In this document: positions 36,948-44,848 of the stretch, piece after piece
How positions within the stretch are numbered: position 1 is the stretch's first letter
Layout: every line of letters starts with the position of its first letter
Origin: Prevotellaceae bacterium UBA4301
Lineage (GTDB): Bacteria; Bacteroidota; Bacteroidia; Bacteroidales; Bacteroidaceae
Direction: 5' to 3'
Assembly (NCBI GenBank): GCA_002395775.1
Contig: DGUV01000045.1
Span: forward strand, 61,821 to 125,820
DNA: 64,000 nt
The notes under the pieces: generated by a model
Databases searched by the model: none
What the model saw: only the letters and a program-made list of their open reading frames with translations
Told to the model about the DNA's origin: nothing
Translations under genes and position numbers: made by a program

Positions 36948-37185
36948 AATTGAAGAGATACGTCTGCGAAGCCGTGTGTGTGAACAGGTGACAGAATGGG
37001 CAGAAGGTTTCCGTGTGAGCGAAGATGAAATCTGGGATGCCCTGCGCGACTTTGCGGAATACCGGATTGCCCTGCGGATTTCTGAATTTGCAAATTCCGG
37101 CAAGGCAAGCGTGGATGATATGTGCAAGGCCATGCGACCCTTGGCTGTAGAGAAAGAAGGAAACCACGAATTTCACGGATTATGA
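36940..37185 (+). CDS. Small helical early protein (81 aa)
   Basis: Charged helices; the last residues (GNHEFHGL) derive from the dispersed AACCACGAATTTCACGGATT repeat, which also supplies the start of the next gene (4-base overlap). Repeat insertion has probably rebuilt this gene junction. Confidence 0.5.
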   Translation: MNKIEEIRLRSRVCEQVTEWAEGFRVSEDEIWDALRDFAEYRIALRISEFANSGKASVDDMCKAMRPLAVEKEGNHEFHGL

Positions 37186-37394
37186 AAAAAAACCTACTCT
37201 ACCTGATGGCTTCGGCTATGGTTGGGATGGCAGATGCCGCAGAGCATCGGCACATGCCAGATGTACCGCCGCCTCCCAAACGCACTTGCAAGGACTGCTA
37301 CTTCTACATGGGTGGCACATATTGCAAGCAAGTGAAACATCACGTAAACAAACATACACTTGCCAACGGGTGTGTATATTTCAAGGAGAAATAA
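37182..37394 (+). CDS. Small Cys-rich putative exported or zinc-binding protein (70 aa)
   Basis: N-terminal MKKNLLYLMASAMVGMADA resembles a weak signal peptide. The rest has CKDC, YC and GC pairs (TCKDCYFYMGGTYC) that could bind zinc. Start chosen at ATG 37182 overlapping the preceding stop. Confidence 0.5.
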   Translation: MKKNLLYLMASAMVGMADAAEHRHMPDVPPPPKRTCKDCYFYMGGTYCKQVKHHVNKHTLANGCVYFKEK

Positions 37395-37396
37395 TT

Positions 37397-37624
37397 ATGG
37401 CACAGAGAAAAGTAGCATTGAAAGTAGGCGACCGTTTCCAGTAGGCATGGACGGGCTGAAAGGAACCGATGTGGTTCAAGGTGCTGGCAATAGACCGTGA
37501 GGGCAACCGCCTCCATGTGGCGTGTTACAGTCCCCGTGGGTATGGTTGGGAAGAAACTTGGGACGACCTCGATGTGACGGAAAACGCATTCAGTATTGGT
37601 GAATATAAAATGATGGAAGTATGA
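37397..37624 (+). pseudogene. Early gene interrupted by two in-frame stops (75 codons)
   Basis: A 75-codon frame begins MAQRKVALKVGDRFQ, meets TAG at 37442-37444, reads AWTG, meets TGA at 37457-37459, then continues KEPMWFKVLAIDREGN to its natural stop at 37622-37624. That stop overlaps the next ATG (ATGA), just as functional neighbours overlap. The residues after the stops look like normal protein, with TGA plausibly replacing a Trp codon (TGG). Either two point mutations inactivated it or translation restarts or reads through. Other genes show no sign of recoding. Confidence 0.7.
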
Positions 37625-37803
37625 CACAGGAAGAAATTGAAGACAGAATGGAGGTGTGCCCTTGGAGAGAACGTCCACGAGGGTATGGTTATGTCTGTAC
37701 AAGGTATCATGGCACTTTTGTCCCATGTGACGGCCGTTGTTCATGGGTTGTAGATTATCCGAAGTTAAAAGAATTAGAAGCAAGAAAGGAGAATAAACTA
37801 TGA
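37621..37803 (+). CDS. Small Cys-containing early protein (60 aa)
   Basis: ATGA overlaps at both ends: with the broken gene upstream and with the YopX gene downstream. Cysteines at C13, C26, C36 and C40 (GYVCTRYHG, PCDGRCSW) suggest a metal site. Function unknown. Confidence 0.6.
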   Translation: MTQEEIEDRMEVCPWRERPRGYGYVCTRYHGTFVPCDGRCSWVVDYPKLKELEARKENKL

Positions 37804-38192
37804 TAACAATCAAATTCCGTGGCAAGGATATTGAGACTGGCGAATGGATATACGGCGACCTTATTCAACGTCTGGGCTATTATCCTGCCATTCTCACCAC
37901 ATACCCTACGGACGAGGGCAAGGTGGGATATGCAGAAAGGGCGGTAAAGGAAGATACCGTAGGTCAGTTCTCCACCTTCCGAGACAAGAATGGAAAGGAA
38001 ATCTACGCCGGCGACATCATCAGAGCGGGCGAGGAAAAGACCTTGCTCGAAGTGCGCTTTGTGCGTGGTGTGTTTGCATTCCTGTGGAACGGCGACCTCG
38101 ATGACGAATTTCCCTGCAACGCTCCTACGCAGGAATGGGCAGAGGTGGTCGGCAATATCCATGACAATCCGAAACTCCTTAAACGACATTAA
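37800..38192 (+). CDS. YopX family protein, short copy (130 aa)
   Basis: Carries IKFRGKDIETGEWIYGDL, VGQFSTFRDKNGKEIYAGDII and the final VVGNIHDNPKLL, the standard YopX layout. Second copy in this operon (first at 31495-31944). Confidence 0.9.
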   Translation: MITIKFRGKDIETGEWIYGDLIQRLGYYPAILTTYPTDEGKVGYAERAVKEDTVGQFSTFRDKNGKEIYAGDIIRAGEEKTLLEVRFVRGVFAFLWNGDLDDEFPCNAPTQEWAEVVGNIHDNPKLLKRH

Positions 38193-38196
38193 GCGT

Positions 38197-38529
38197 ATGG
38201 CAAAGCATCAGTATCATTGCGAGGAGTGCGGCAAGCACCTCTTTGACAGCGAGAAGGATGGCGGCGCGGCTGGCGTAGAGGCACAGCAGAAGGGCTTTGT
38301 GTTCAAGATGCCGATACTCTTTGGCATCGAGGGCTGCCACTTCTTCTGTTCAAAGGACTGCTGGAACAAGTGGCTCAACAGCCACACCACCGAGCAGGAG
38401 CGTGCCGACGGCAACCGCTCCGCCCGTGAGATAAGGCAGCGCATGGAGGCCGACAAACCGAAACTCATAGAGGGCTTGCAGCGCATACAGCGAGCCTTTG
38501 AGATAGCGAGAAATCGCCGAAAGAAGTAA
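38197..38529 (+). CDS. Zinc-ribbon early protein (110 aa)
   Basis: Start MAKHQYHCEECGKHLF gives a CxxC pair; a second cluster GCHFFCSKDCW completes a four-Cys zinc site. The helical C-terminus is basic (ARNRRKK). Possible nucleic-acid-binding protein. Confidence 0.65.
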   Translation: MAKHQYHCEECGKHLFDSEKDGGAAGVEAQQKGFVFKMPILFGIEGCHFFCSKDCWNKWLNSHTTEQERADGNRSAREIRQRMEADKPKLIEGLQRIQRAFEIARNRRKK

Positions 38530-38552
38530 GATAACTTAAAAGGAATACGATT

Positions 38553-38783
38553 ATGGAAAAAGTATATTCATTCACTCAAAGCGTGATGAACGGCACGGTG
38601 ACGATGGAAACCAGCGTGGCGATCTTTGCCACACGCGAACTGGCCGAGCAGACACTGGCCGACATCAAGGCTGACAACGCCAAGCGCGACCTCGGTGGAC
38701 TGCGCGTCCGCTATGGCAAGATACAGGAAACTGACGTGTATGAAAACAAGGAAGAGATTCCATTCTATCAATTCAAAGGATAA
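38553..38783 (+). CDS. Early hypothetical protein (76 aa)
   Basis: Compact beta-alpha-beta pattern (VAIFATRELAEQTLADIK). Preceded by AAAAGGAATACGATT, a leader phrase repeated exactly before the gene at 39950. No family recognised. Confidence 0.55.
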   Translation: MEKVYSFTQSVMNGTVTMETSVAIFATRELAEQTLADIKADNAKRDLGGLRVRYGKIQETDVYENKEEIPFYQFKG

Positions 38784-38789
38784 GGCGAT

Positions 38790-39554
38790 ATGAAAGAAGT
38801 AACATTGTATGGCGGCACGATTGACAGCTGCCTGAAGGATTTAAGGGAAATGGCCGCTGCCGACGAGAGCGGCGAGGTGTTGAAGGCCGTGTTCAACGAC
38901 AAGTACCTGCTTTCGACCGATAGCGACGACGATGCCTATCTGCGCATCACGGGCAAGACAAAGGCCGAAAACGACGAGTACTTGAGGAAGTGGAAGGAGG
39001 ACTACGAAGCCAAGTGGAAGGCGCACAAGGCACGCATCCCCGAGCTGACGGAGCACTACCGCAAGGTGGCTCGCGGCGTGATCATAGAGAGCGAACTGGA
39101 GTATTGGGACAAGATAGTGCCCATCCGTCTCGGCGACCTCTACCGTGGCATGGAGCTTGACCAGGTGCTCGACTGCGCCAGGGTGATGCGCGACGAGACG
39201 CTGAGCCGCATAGAGCGACTGCGCAAGGCTTACAAGATTTTCAACGATGCCGGTCACAGCGGCATGTCGGCGGGGCTGACGATGGTGATGCTGCGCCGCT
39301 TCTGTCCCGACGGCAACGAACTGGCCGATGACTGCAACGAGTTCCGCTACGACCCCGGCCACAAGACGAAACTGTACGTCAGCCGCGACGGTGACGGCAA
39401 GCTGCTCCTGCACTTTGCCTATCCGCATTGGGGCGACAATCACGACTTCCGCAGCCCGAACCAAGTGGAGCTGAACCCGCTGCTGTTCCCCGAGGTGAAG
39501 CCCGGCAGCAGAGTGGAGTACATCGCAGGAAAGGTCTTTGACACAATCAGATAA
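38790..39554 (+). CDS. Early hypothetical protein (254 aa)
   Basis: A beta start, long charged helices (about 55-150, DEYLRKWKEDYEAKWKAH) and a C-terminal mixed domain. The strand pair TKLYVSRDGDGKLLLHFAY is distinctive. No family recognised. Confidence 0.6.
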   Translation: MKEVTLYGGTIDSCLKDLREMAAADESGEVLKAVFNDKYLLSTDSDDDAYLRITGKTKAENDEYLRKWKEDYEAKWKAHKARIPELTEHYRKVARGVIIESELEYWDKIVPIRLGDLYRGMELDQVLDCARVMRDETLSRIERLRKAYKIFNDAGHSGMSAGLTMVMLRRFCPDGNELADDCNEFRYDPGHKTKLYVSRDGDGKLLLHFAYPHWGDNHDFRSPNQVELNPLLFPEVKPGSRVEYIAGKVFDTIR

Positions 39555-39567
39555 GGAGAACTGACCT

Positions 39568-39726
39568 ATGAAAGTGTTATCAGGAAGAGTTTCTTGCAAG
39601 CATTGTGGCGCAAATCTCGAATACAATTCCAATGATATTGAGGTAGATTGTGCAAGGCCTGAAGATTGGAATAGCGCACTTAGATACATTACTTGCCCAT
39701 TATGTAAACATCGAATATATTTTTAG
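39568..39726 (+). CDS. Small zinc-ribbon protein (52 aa)
   Basis: Two CxxC knuckles, CKHC (10-13) and CPLC (43-46), 29 residues apart, form a classic zinc ribbon. AAGGAGA lies 10 bases before the ATG. Probably nucleic-acid- or protein-binding. Confidence 0.6.
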   Translation: MKVLSGRVSCKHCGANLEYNSNDIEVDCARPEDWNSALRYITCPLCKHRIYF

Positions 39727-39780
39727 ACTAATTCACGCCGCAAGGCATGGTATTAACGAATTAAAAACAAATTTGGCGAT

Positions 39781-39927
39781 ATGAAAATGAAACGAGAGAT
39801 TTGCACGAAATGCAAACACTGTCTTTCTTGTATGTGCGGCGACGAGTTCGAGGATTGCTTCATCAAGAATCCGAACTTGAAGCGAACAATTACCACCATC
39901 GTAATTAAAAACAAGGCGCAAGAATAA
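39781..39927 (+). CDS. Small Cys-rich peptide (48 aa)
   Basis: Six cysteines in the first 26 residues (C8, C11, C14, C17, C19, C26) arranged CTKCKHCLSCMC, like a ferredoxin- or zinc-type cluster. The tail is basic. With three radical SAM enzymes nearby it is a candidate substrate or iron-sulphur partner, by inference only. Confidence 0.5.
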   Translation: MKMKREICTKCKHCLSCMCGDEFEDCFIKNPNLKRTITTIVIKNKAQE

Positions 39928-39949
39928 ATAAATTAAAAGGAATACGATT

Positions 39950-40411
39950 ATGAGACAAAGACTATTATTTGAAGGTGAGCTGAGCGACGTGACGCTGGAG
40001 AATGTATTTCCGACGCTAATCAGCAAGGCTGTTGAGACCGATGATGACGTATTTCTACGCTGGAACGGTGCGACAATCAGGGTAGAACCAACGGACACCA
40101 TCGACACGCTGATGCAGAAGTACGACAAGGAGATAAGACTTGTTGGATTGGCCAACAAGATGGAAATGCCTGCAGACGGACGCGACAAGCACCTCTACCG
40201 TATTAAGAACCGACTCGCAGAGTTCTACATCGTGGCACACTCGTTTGATGAAGCGGCTGACGAAATGAAGAAGCGGCTCGACAAGGCCAACTACGGTTTT
40301 ACCTCGTACCGCACTGTGCCAAGCATTGACGATGTGGCCGTGCAGCATTTCTACAACGAGAAGCAGTCATTCAGCGACGGCAACGCAAACTTAATCATTG
40401 TGGAGGACTGA
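39950..40411 (+). CDS. Early hypothetical protein (153 aa)
   Basis: Beta-rich N-terminus, VEPTDTIDTLMQKYDKEI helix and a C-terminal helical region. Its leader repeats the AAAAGGAATACGATT phrase used at 38553. The final VED codons supply GGAGG for the next gene. No family recognised. Confidence 0.6.
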   Translation: MRQRLLFEGELSDVTLENVFPTLISKAVETDDDVFLRWNGATIRVEPTDTIDTLMQKYDKEIRLVGLANKMEMPADGRDKHLYRIKNRLAEFYIVAHSFDEAADEMKKRLDKANYGFTSYRTVPSIDDVAVQHFYNEKQSFSDGNANLIIVED

Positions 40412-40415
40412 CCAA

Positions 40416-40715
40416 ATGAACAATTTTTTTATTTCTTCAGCAAAGAAGGACGAAGCCGTTGAAAACTTTGCCAAAAGCAAGAGGGAGGAATTAGAAAAGA
40501 TGATTCCTGGCTTTGTCGATGACAGGAAAATTACTGATATTGTGCTGAACTTTTACGAGAGAGGAATAAGGGACGGCGTGCAAATGATGCTGGAGCGTAT
40601 GACGGATATTATTGCGGCAAGAAACGCAACTCATGTCTCAGCCCAAATGTCAGAGGCATCGGCGAGTGGTAAGTTAAATGATGCTTTTAACGAGAAAAAC
40701 AAGGAGGATTGGTGA
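40416..40715 (+). CDS. Small helical early protein (99 aa)
   Basis: Start ATG 40416, 10 bases after GGAGG. Charged helices throughout. Stop and next start overlap as TGATG, with AAGGAGG just before it. Function unknown. Confidence 0.55.
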   Translation: MNNFFISSAKKDEAVENFAKSKREELEKMIPGFVDDRKITDIVLNFYERGIRDGVQMMLERMTDIIAARNATHVSAQMSEASASGKLNDAFNEKNKEDW

Positions 40716-41500
40716 TGAAAGAAAGACCGATTTTTGAGAGCAAAGAACCGAACAAGAACCTTGTCGAACTGAACGATGATGACAAGAAGGTAGTAACCAA
40801 AGCACTGAAAGATCTAATCCAGTCCGCTGGTTTTCTTCTCGACAGGGTGTCGAAGGACACACTGACGGAGGAAATGCGTGAGACGTTGACAAGCCTGATA
40901 GCGACCTATAGTCGCGACGGGCTGCGACCGCTGGGCTTCCAAGACCAGGCAACAAAAGACCACGACGACCTGGTGCGCAAACTACGCAATGCCAACATGG
41001 ATAATGAGGAACTGCGCCAGCAGCTCGGTCAAAAAGTGTCGCTGGAGGACTTACGGGAGAAGATGAAGACAATCGCCCGCGCTTTCCGCGAATGGGGCGA
41101 CTATCACGGCTTCGGCTACATCAGTGACATCCACTTTGACAATTTCGGGTGTCTGCAGGGCAACATGAACCTATCGACGCACATTTCAGGTTGTAGGGCG
41201 GAAGATTTACGGAAGATGGGATTTGAACTGACCGACGACCGCGACGGCGAAGCGATGTTTGCCACTGACGAAAACTTCAAGTTGCTGCGGAAGATGATAC
41301 GCGACAATTTTGGTCCCGATGCCAGCATGTCCTATGGCAAGATAGACATGCACAGCTTCGGTGACGAGAGGCCGCACATGAGAGAGGTGGAGGTCTATCT
41401 GCGTGACCTCGACGTGATGCAGCCTTGGATTGATGAGTATTTGGAGCGCAGAAAGCAGTCGTTCGACAAGGAACGTAACAAAAACAAGCAGGAGGACTGA
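40715..41500 (+). CDS. Early hypothetical protein (261 aa)
   Basis: Start ATG 40715 overlaps the preceding stop (TGATG) and follows AAGGAGG. N-terminal two-thirds helical, then a central GFGYISDIHFDNFGCLQGNMN. The C-terminal helix is charged (ERRKQSFDKERNKNKQ). No family recognised. Confidence 0.6.
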   Translation: MKERPIFESKEPNKNLVELNDDDKKVVTKALKDLIQSAGFLLDRVSKDTLTEEMRETLTSLIATYSRDGLRPLGFQDQATKDHDDLVRKLRNANMDNEELRQQLGQKVSLEDLREKMKTIARAFREWGDYHGFGYISDIHFDNFGCLQGNMNLSTHISGCRAEDLRKMGFELTDDRDGEAMFATDENFKLLRKMIRDNFGPDASMSYGKIDMHSFGDERPHMREVEVYLRDLDVMQPWIDEYLERRKQSFDKERNKNKQED

Positions 41501-41503
41501 TGT

Positions 41504-41908
41504 ATGAGAGCACCGAGACTATTCATCTGCCGCGACAAGAACACGCAGGGCTGTCTGCCTGGGCGATTGCGCATCTTTATCGGGCAGAAACCGACGTTGA
41601 ACGAACGGGGCGAGTGGCGCAACTACTCCGCTTCGCCCGAGGACTTCAAGGTAGCCATTCCGCGAGAGATGTACCCCGACATCAAAGACGGCGGCTATAT
41701 GGCCTACGACTACGAGTATGAGGTTGACCAGCACGAAATGAGCGACCTGCACTACACGCTGTCGTGCTGTAAGCGGAGCATGTGTGATGTGACAGCTCTT
41801 GACAGCGAGGCCGAAGCCACCCGCAAGTTCAAGCAGCACGAAACGGCACTCATCCGCATGATTAACCGCAACCTGGAGTATCTGCAACCAAAGATTAAGG
41901 AGGACTGA
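41504..41908 (+). CDS. Early hypothetical protein (134 aa)
   Basis: Tyr/Asp-rich middle (GGYMAYDYEYEVDQHE) and a CCKRSMC motif. GGAGG precedes the ATG by 6 bases. Ends KED with the next gene's binding site in the final codons. Confidence 0.55.
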   Translation: MRAPRLFICRDKNTQGCLPGRLRIFIGQKPTLNERGEWRNYSASPEDFKVAIPREMYPDIKDGGYMAYDYEYEVDQHEMSDLHYTLSCCKRSMCDVTALDSEAEATRKFKQHETALIRMINRNLEYLQPKIKED

Positions 41909-41912
41909 CACG

Positions 41913-42530
41913 ATGCAGAAACTATTCAAGCGATTACTTGACCTGCTGAATATCCACCCCGACGAGAACCAGCGGTGGACGCTATCTACTCTGTTTATCG
42001 TCGGACTGCTGGATGCCTACGTCGGACCTGCTATCTCGAAGGCATGGGTGACGGAACTGCCTGCAGAATGGCTCGCGTTCCAGTCGCTTGTCTATTCCGT
42101 GGTCGGACTGTTTATCGGCATGATATGGAAAGGCTGGGTGCGCCGCAAGGCTATCCAGTGGTTCACGGTGCTCTGCATCATCGAGTCGGTAGCAGGCTTT
42201 TGCGTCGGCATGTGGCTCTGCTTCGTGGAGTACAACGTGTGGGTGCTGGCCATCGCCTGCCTACTCTACGGCACGCTGGTGTCGGAGTTCATTGGCAAGT
42301 GCCTGATGACGTTCCGACCGAAGCTGTGGAACGAGCACGAACGCGAGGTCTATGACAACAACAACGACGTGGTGTGCGGCATCTACTGCATCGCCGGCTA
42401 CGTCTGCGCCCTGCTGTTCATGCCCTCGCTAAAGGTGGCCATGTTCATCTGGGGTCTGTGCTGCGCCATCGACAACATCGGCTGGCTGGTAGTGTATCAT
42501 AGGAACAAGGATAAATTTACGGAGGACTGA
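41913..42530 (+). CDS. Polytopic inner-membrane protein of the early operon (205 aa)
   Basis: About five hydrophobic segments (near 22-45, 57-75, 80-103, 105-125 and 155-195) separated by short charged loops. Preceded by GGAGG. Early phage membrane proteins often exclude superinfecting phages or protect against host abortive systems; that role is a guess from position and topology. Confidence 0.6.
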   Translation: MQKLFKRLLDLLNIHPDENQRWTLSTLFIVGLLDAYVGPAISKAWVTELPAEWLAFQSLVYSVVGLFIGMIWKGWVRRKAIQWFTVLCIIESVAGFCVGMWLCFVEYNVWVLAIACLLYGTLVSEFIGKCLMTFRPKLWNEHEREVYDNNNDVVCGIYCIAGYVCALLFMPSLKVAMFIWGLCCAIDNIGWLVVYHRNKDKFTED

Positions 42531-42534
42531 CCCA

Positions 42535-43026
42535 ATGGATACGAGACAGCAGAAGAATGAAATGGTGTCGAGCGATGAGTGGTACACTCCGAAATGGATT
42601 ATCGACGAATTGGGGCCTTTCGACCTGGACCCGTGTGCGCCGATGGAGCCGCCCTACCCTATTGCCCCACTGAGCTATAACAAGGAGCAAGACGGGCTGG
42701 CACATGAATGGCCTTCCACGGCAGTCGTATGGATGAACCCGCCTTACAGCAGGGCACCGCTTCGGGCCTTTGTGGAGAAGTTGTCAAGGCACGGAAACGG
42801 CATGGCATTGTTGGTGAACCGGCAAGACAATCTCTTGTTTCAGGATATCATCTTCCCGACGGCAGCCTCCATGTTGTTCATGCGTCACAGGGTGAAGTTC
42901 CTGCGTCCAGACGGCACCAGCGGATCACCGTTTTTCGGATCATGCCTCGTAGCATGGGGCCACGAATGTGACCAACGGTTGCGAAATTGTGGAATAGAAG
43001 GAAAGTATGTGGTATTAAACGAATAA
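42535..43026 (+). CDS. Phage-type DNA N-6-adenine methyltransferase (163 aa)
   Basis: The catalytic NPPY (68-71, in VWMNPPYS) and the FDLDPCA (29-35) motif follow the PF05869 phage Dam layout, and length is normal. Such enzymes methylate adenine in DNA using S-adenosylmethionine. Likely protection from host restriction or marking of phage DNA. Acts in the same genome as a Mom-like modifier at 49.1 kb. Confidence 0.85.
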   Translation: MDTRQQKNEMVSSDEWYTPKWIIDELGPFDLDPCAPMEPPYPIAPLSYNKEQDGLAHEWPSTAVVWMNPPYSRAPLRAFVEKLSRHGNGMALLVNRQDNLLFQDIIFPTAASMLFMRHRVKFLRPDGTSGSPFFGSCLVAWGHECDQRLRNCGIEGKYVVLNE

Positions 43027-43042
43027 ACTATAAGAGACAACT

Positions 43043-43576
43043 ATGGGAGAAAAAAACATGAACCCCGCAGGACTTGGCAGCAAACTATACTTTTGCCGTG
43101 CCGAGGACCTTGAAAAGAATCCGAATACGCCGATGCAGGAGGTGGAACTGACACCGCACGTCGGCGACATCGCCTTTGCGGAATGGTACGAACCACAGGA
43201 GGGCGAGGATGGTCGGAGCAATAAGGGAGGATTCCCGACGACTTTCACGGCAACCATCGAACCTACACCCGAACAAAATAAACTCTTCCGCCGCCTGATG
43301 CAGGGGCAAGGGCGGTTGCCACGACGTAGGAAGAAAAAGTTGATGAACCGCGTGCTTAGTCGCGAAAAAATATGCCGCGTAATTGCACGATTCACTGTGC
43401 GCCCGATGTTCGACAAGAACGATGCGCTTGACCTCACGGTGCAGGTGATGTTCAACGACAAGGCGCACGGCTTGGAGACAATCATCATCAACGAAGCGGA
43501 ATACCACACCGCCTACCTCTGCCTGAAACGGATTGAGAAGAAATATGGGAAGTATATTGAGACGTTGAAGAAATGA
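43043..43576 (+). CDS. Early hypothetical protein (177 aa)
   Basis: N-terminal beta segments, a basic patch (LPRRRKKKLMNR, about 92-103) and a second domain ending in a charged helix. The stop precedes radical SAM 3 by 10 bases. Possibly nucleic-acid-binding. No family recognised. Confidence 0.6.
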   Translation: MGEKNMNPAGLGSKLYFCRAEDLEKNPNTPMQEVELTPHVGDIAFAEWYEPQEGEDGRSNKGGFPTTFTATIEPTPEQNKLFRRLMQGQGRLPRRRKKKLMNRVLSREKICRVIARFTVRPMFDKNDALDLTVQVMFNDKAHGLETIIINEAEYHTAYLCLKRIEKKYGKYIETLKK

Positions 43577-43586
43577 AGTACCCATC

Positions 43587-44582
43587 ATGCGCATCGGACT
43601 TGTTGACATCGACGGGCACGCGAAGAAGAAGAAATGGGGTGCGACGGTTTATCCGAACCTTGCGCTGTGCAAGATCGCACGGTGGCACAGGCAGCAGGAC
43701 GACGAGGTGGAGTGGGCTGTGCCGTTCCTTCACTACGACGTGGTGTATATGGCGAAGGTGTTCAACTTCTCGCCCGACGACCTGACCTACTACGATGCCG
43801 ACCGCATCGTGCGGGGTGGCACGGGCTACGACATCCACAGCCAACTACCCGAAGAAATCGACCGGCTGCAACCCGACTACTCCATCTACCCCAACCTCCC
43901 GAAGGATACCGCCTACGGGTTCCTCACCCGTGGCTGCCCGAACAAATGTCCGTGGTGCGTCGTGCCGAGGAAGGAGGGGCGCATCCGTCCCTATATGGAC
44001 TGCGACGAGATTGCCATCGAGGGACGCACGAAGCTGGTGCTGATGGATAACAACATCCTTGCGGCTGGAGACTATGCCATTGAGCAGCTGGAGAAAATCA
44101 TCCATCGTGGCTACCGTGTGGACTTCAACCAAGCCCTCGATGCCCGACTGGTCGATGACCGCTTTGCCCGCCTGCTGGCACAGGTCAAGTGGATAGACCG
44201 GCGCATCCGTTTCGGTTGCGACACGCACGGGCAGATTGCCGAGTGCGAACGGGCCATCAGCCTAATCAACGGCTACGGCTACCGTGGCGAATACTTCCTC
44301 TACACGATGATAGGCGGCAAGAGTGACTTTCGTGAGTCATACGAGCGGACACACTACTGGTGGCTACGCAACCACGAACAGCGCGAGAAGCACCTACCCA
44401 ACATCTACCCCTACGCCCAGCCCTACCGTGACCCCGACAATCCACACAGGCCCATTCCCGAATGGCAGAAGGACATGGCGCATTGGTGCAACAAACATCA
44501 GATATTCCAGATTTCGGAGTTTAAGGACTTCGAGCCTCGCAAAGGTTTTAAGTGCGAGTGGTATGTGAAGAATTTGATGTAA
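43587..44582 (+). CDS. Radical SAM protein 3, B12-binding-like phage type (331 aa)
   Basis: Residues 1-100 resemble the Rossmann-type N-terminal domain of B12-dependent radical SAM proteins but without an obvious DxHxxG. The cluster motif is C117-x3-C121-x2-C124 in RGCPNKCPWC, followed by DNNILA and the GEYFLYTMIGG strand. This layout recurs in phage genomes with unknown substrate. Last gene of the early operon. Confidence 0.85.
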   Translation: MRIGLVDIDGHAKKKKWGATVYPNLALCKIARWHRQQDDEVEWAVPFLHYDVVYMAKVFNFSPDDLTYYDADRIVRGGTGYDIHSQLPEEIDRLQPDYSIYPNLPKDTAYGFLTRGCPNKCPWCVVPRKEGRIRPYMDCDEIAIEGRTKLVLMDNNILAAGDYAIEQLEKIIHRGYRVDFNQALDARLVDDRFARLLAQVKWIDRRIRFGCDTHGQIAECERAISLINGYGYRGEYFLYTMIGGKSDFRESYERTHYWWLRNHEQREKHLPNIYPYAQPYRDPDNPHRPIPEWQKDMAHWCNKHQIFQISEFKDFEPRKGFKCEWYVKNLM

Positions 44583-44599
44583 AAAAACCGGCAAATGCT

Positions 44600-44630
44600 T
44601 TGGTAACTCAAAATAAAGTTGTACCTTTGT
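44600..44630 (+). promoter_or_regulatory. Promoter of an orphan transcript
   Basis: TTTG (44600-44603), 19 bases, TACCTTTG (44623-44630): a perfect Bacteroidota promoter. It lies just after the last early gene and points into a region without a long reading frame that ends in a strong terminator. Confidence 0.75.
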
Positions 44631-44636
44631 GCCATC

Positions 44637-44829
44637 AGTTACGGAACCACACCGAGGAAATGGTGTTCCCGAACGTCCTTAAAGGTTGGGTCTTCGCGTC
44701 GGACTCTGAAGACAGCGCCTGCGCATCCGACATAAAATAAACACCGGCAGGATCGGGGCAAATAGGTAAATAGCCATTTCGCAGCGCAGATAGAGGGGCG
44801 AGCCGTCAGGCCCGCCCCTCGCTTTGTTT
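44637..44829 (+). ncRNA. Orphan ~190-nt transcript, structured RNA or tiny-peptide mRNA
   Basis: Bounded by a consensus promoter and a strong terminator. Internal pairings include ACACC / GGTGT (near 44650 and 44661), GTCTTC / GAAGAC and the competing GTCGGA / TCCGAC, so two alternative folds share bases. A 26-codon frame (44660-44740, MVFPNVLKGW start) begins 1 base after GAGGAA, so it may encode a small peptide. Whether it acts as RNA or peptide cannot be decided from one sequence. Confidence 0.5.
44793..44829. terminator. Strong bidirectional terminator between convergent transcripts
   Basis: GAGGGGCG / CGCCCCTC, extended by GCC / GGC around a GTCA loop, followed rightward by GCTTTGTTTTG. 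It ends the orphan transcript, and sits 20 bases beyond the leftward Tad2 stop. Confidence 0.8.
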
Positions 44830-44848
44830 TGCCGTCAGGTTGTGAACT

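Noticed and set aside
37397..37624. Alternative genetic code (TAG or TGA recoded)
   Set aside because: All other genes use TAA, TGA and TAG as normal stops and no suppressor tRNA is seen in the window.
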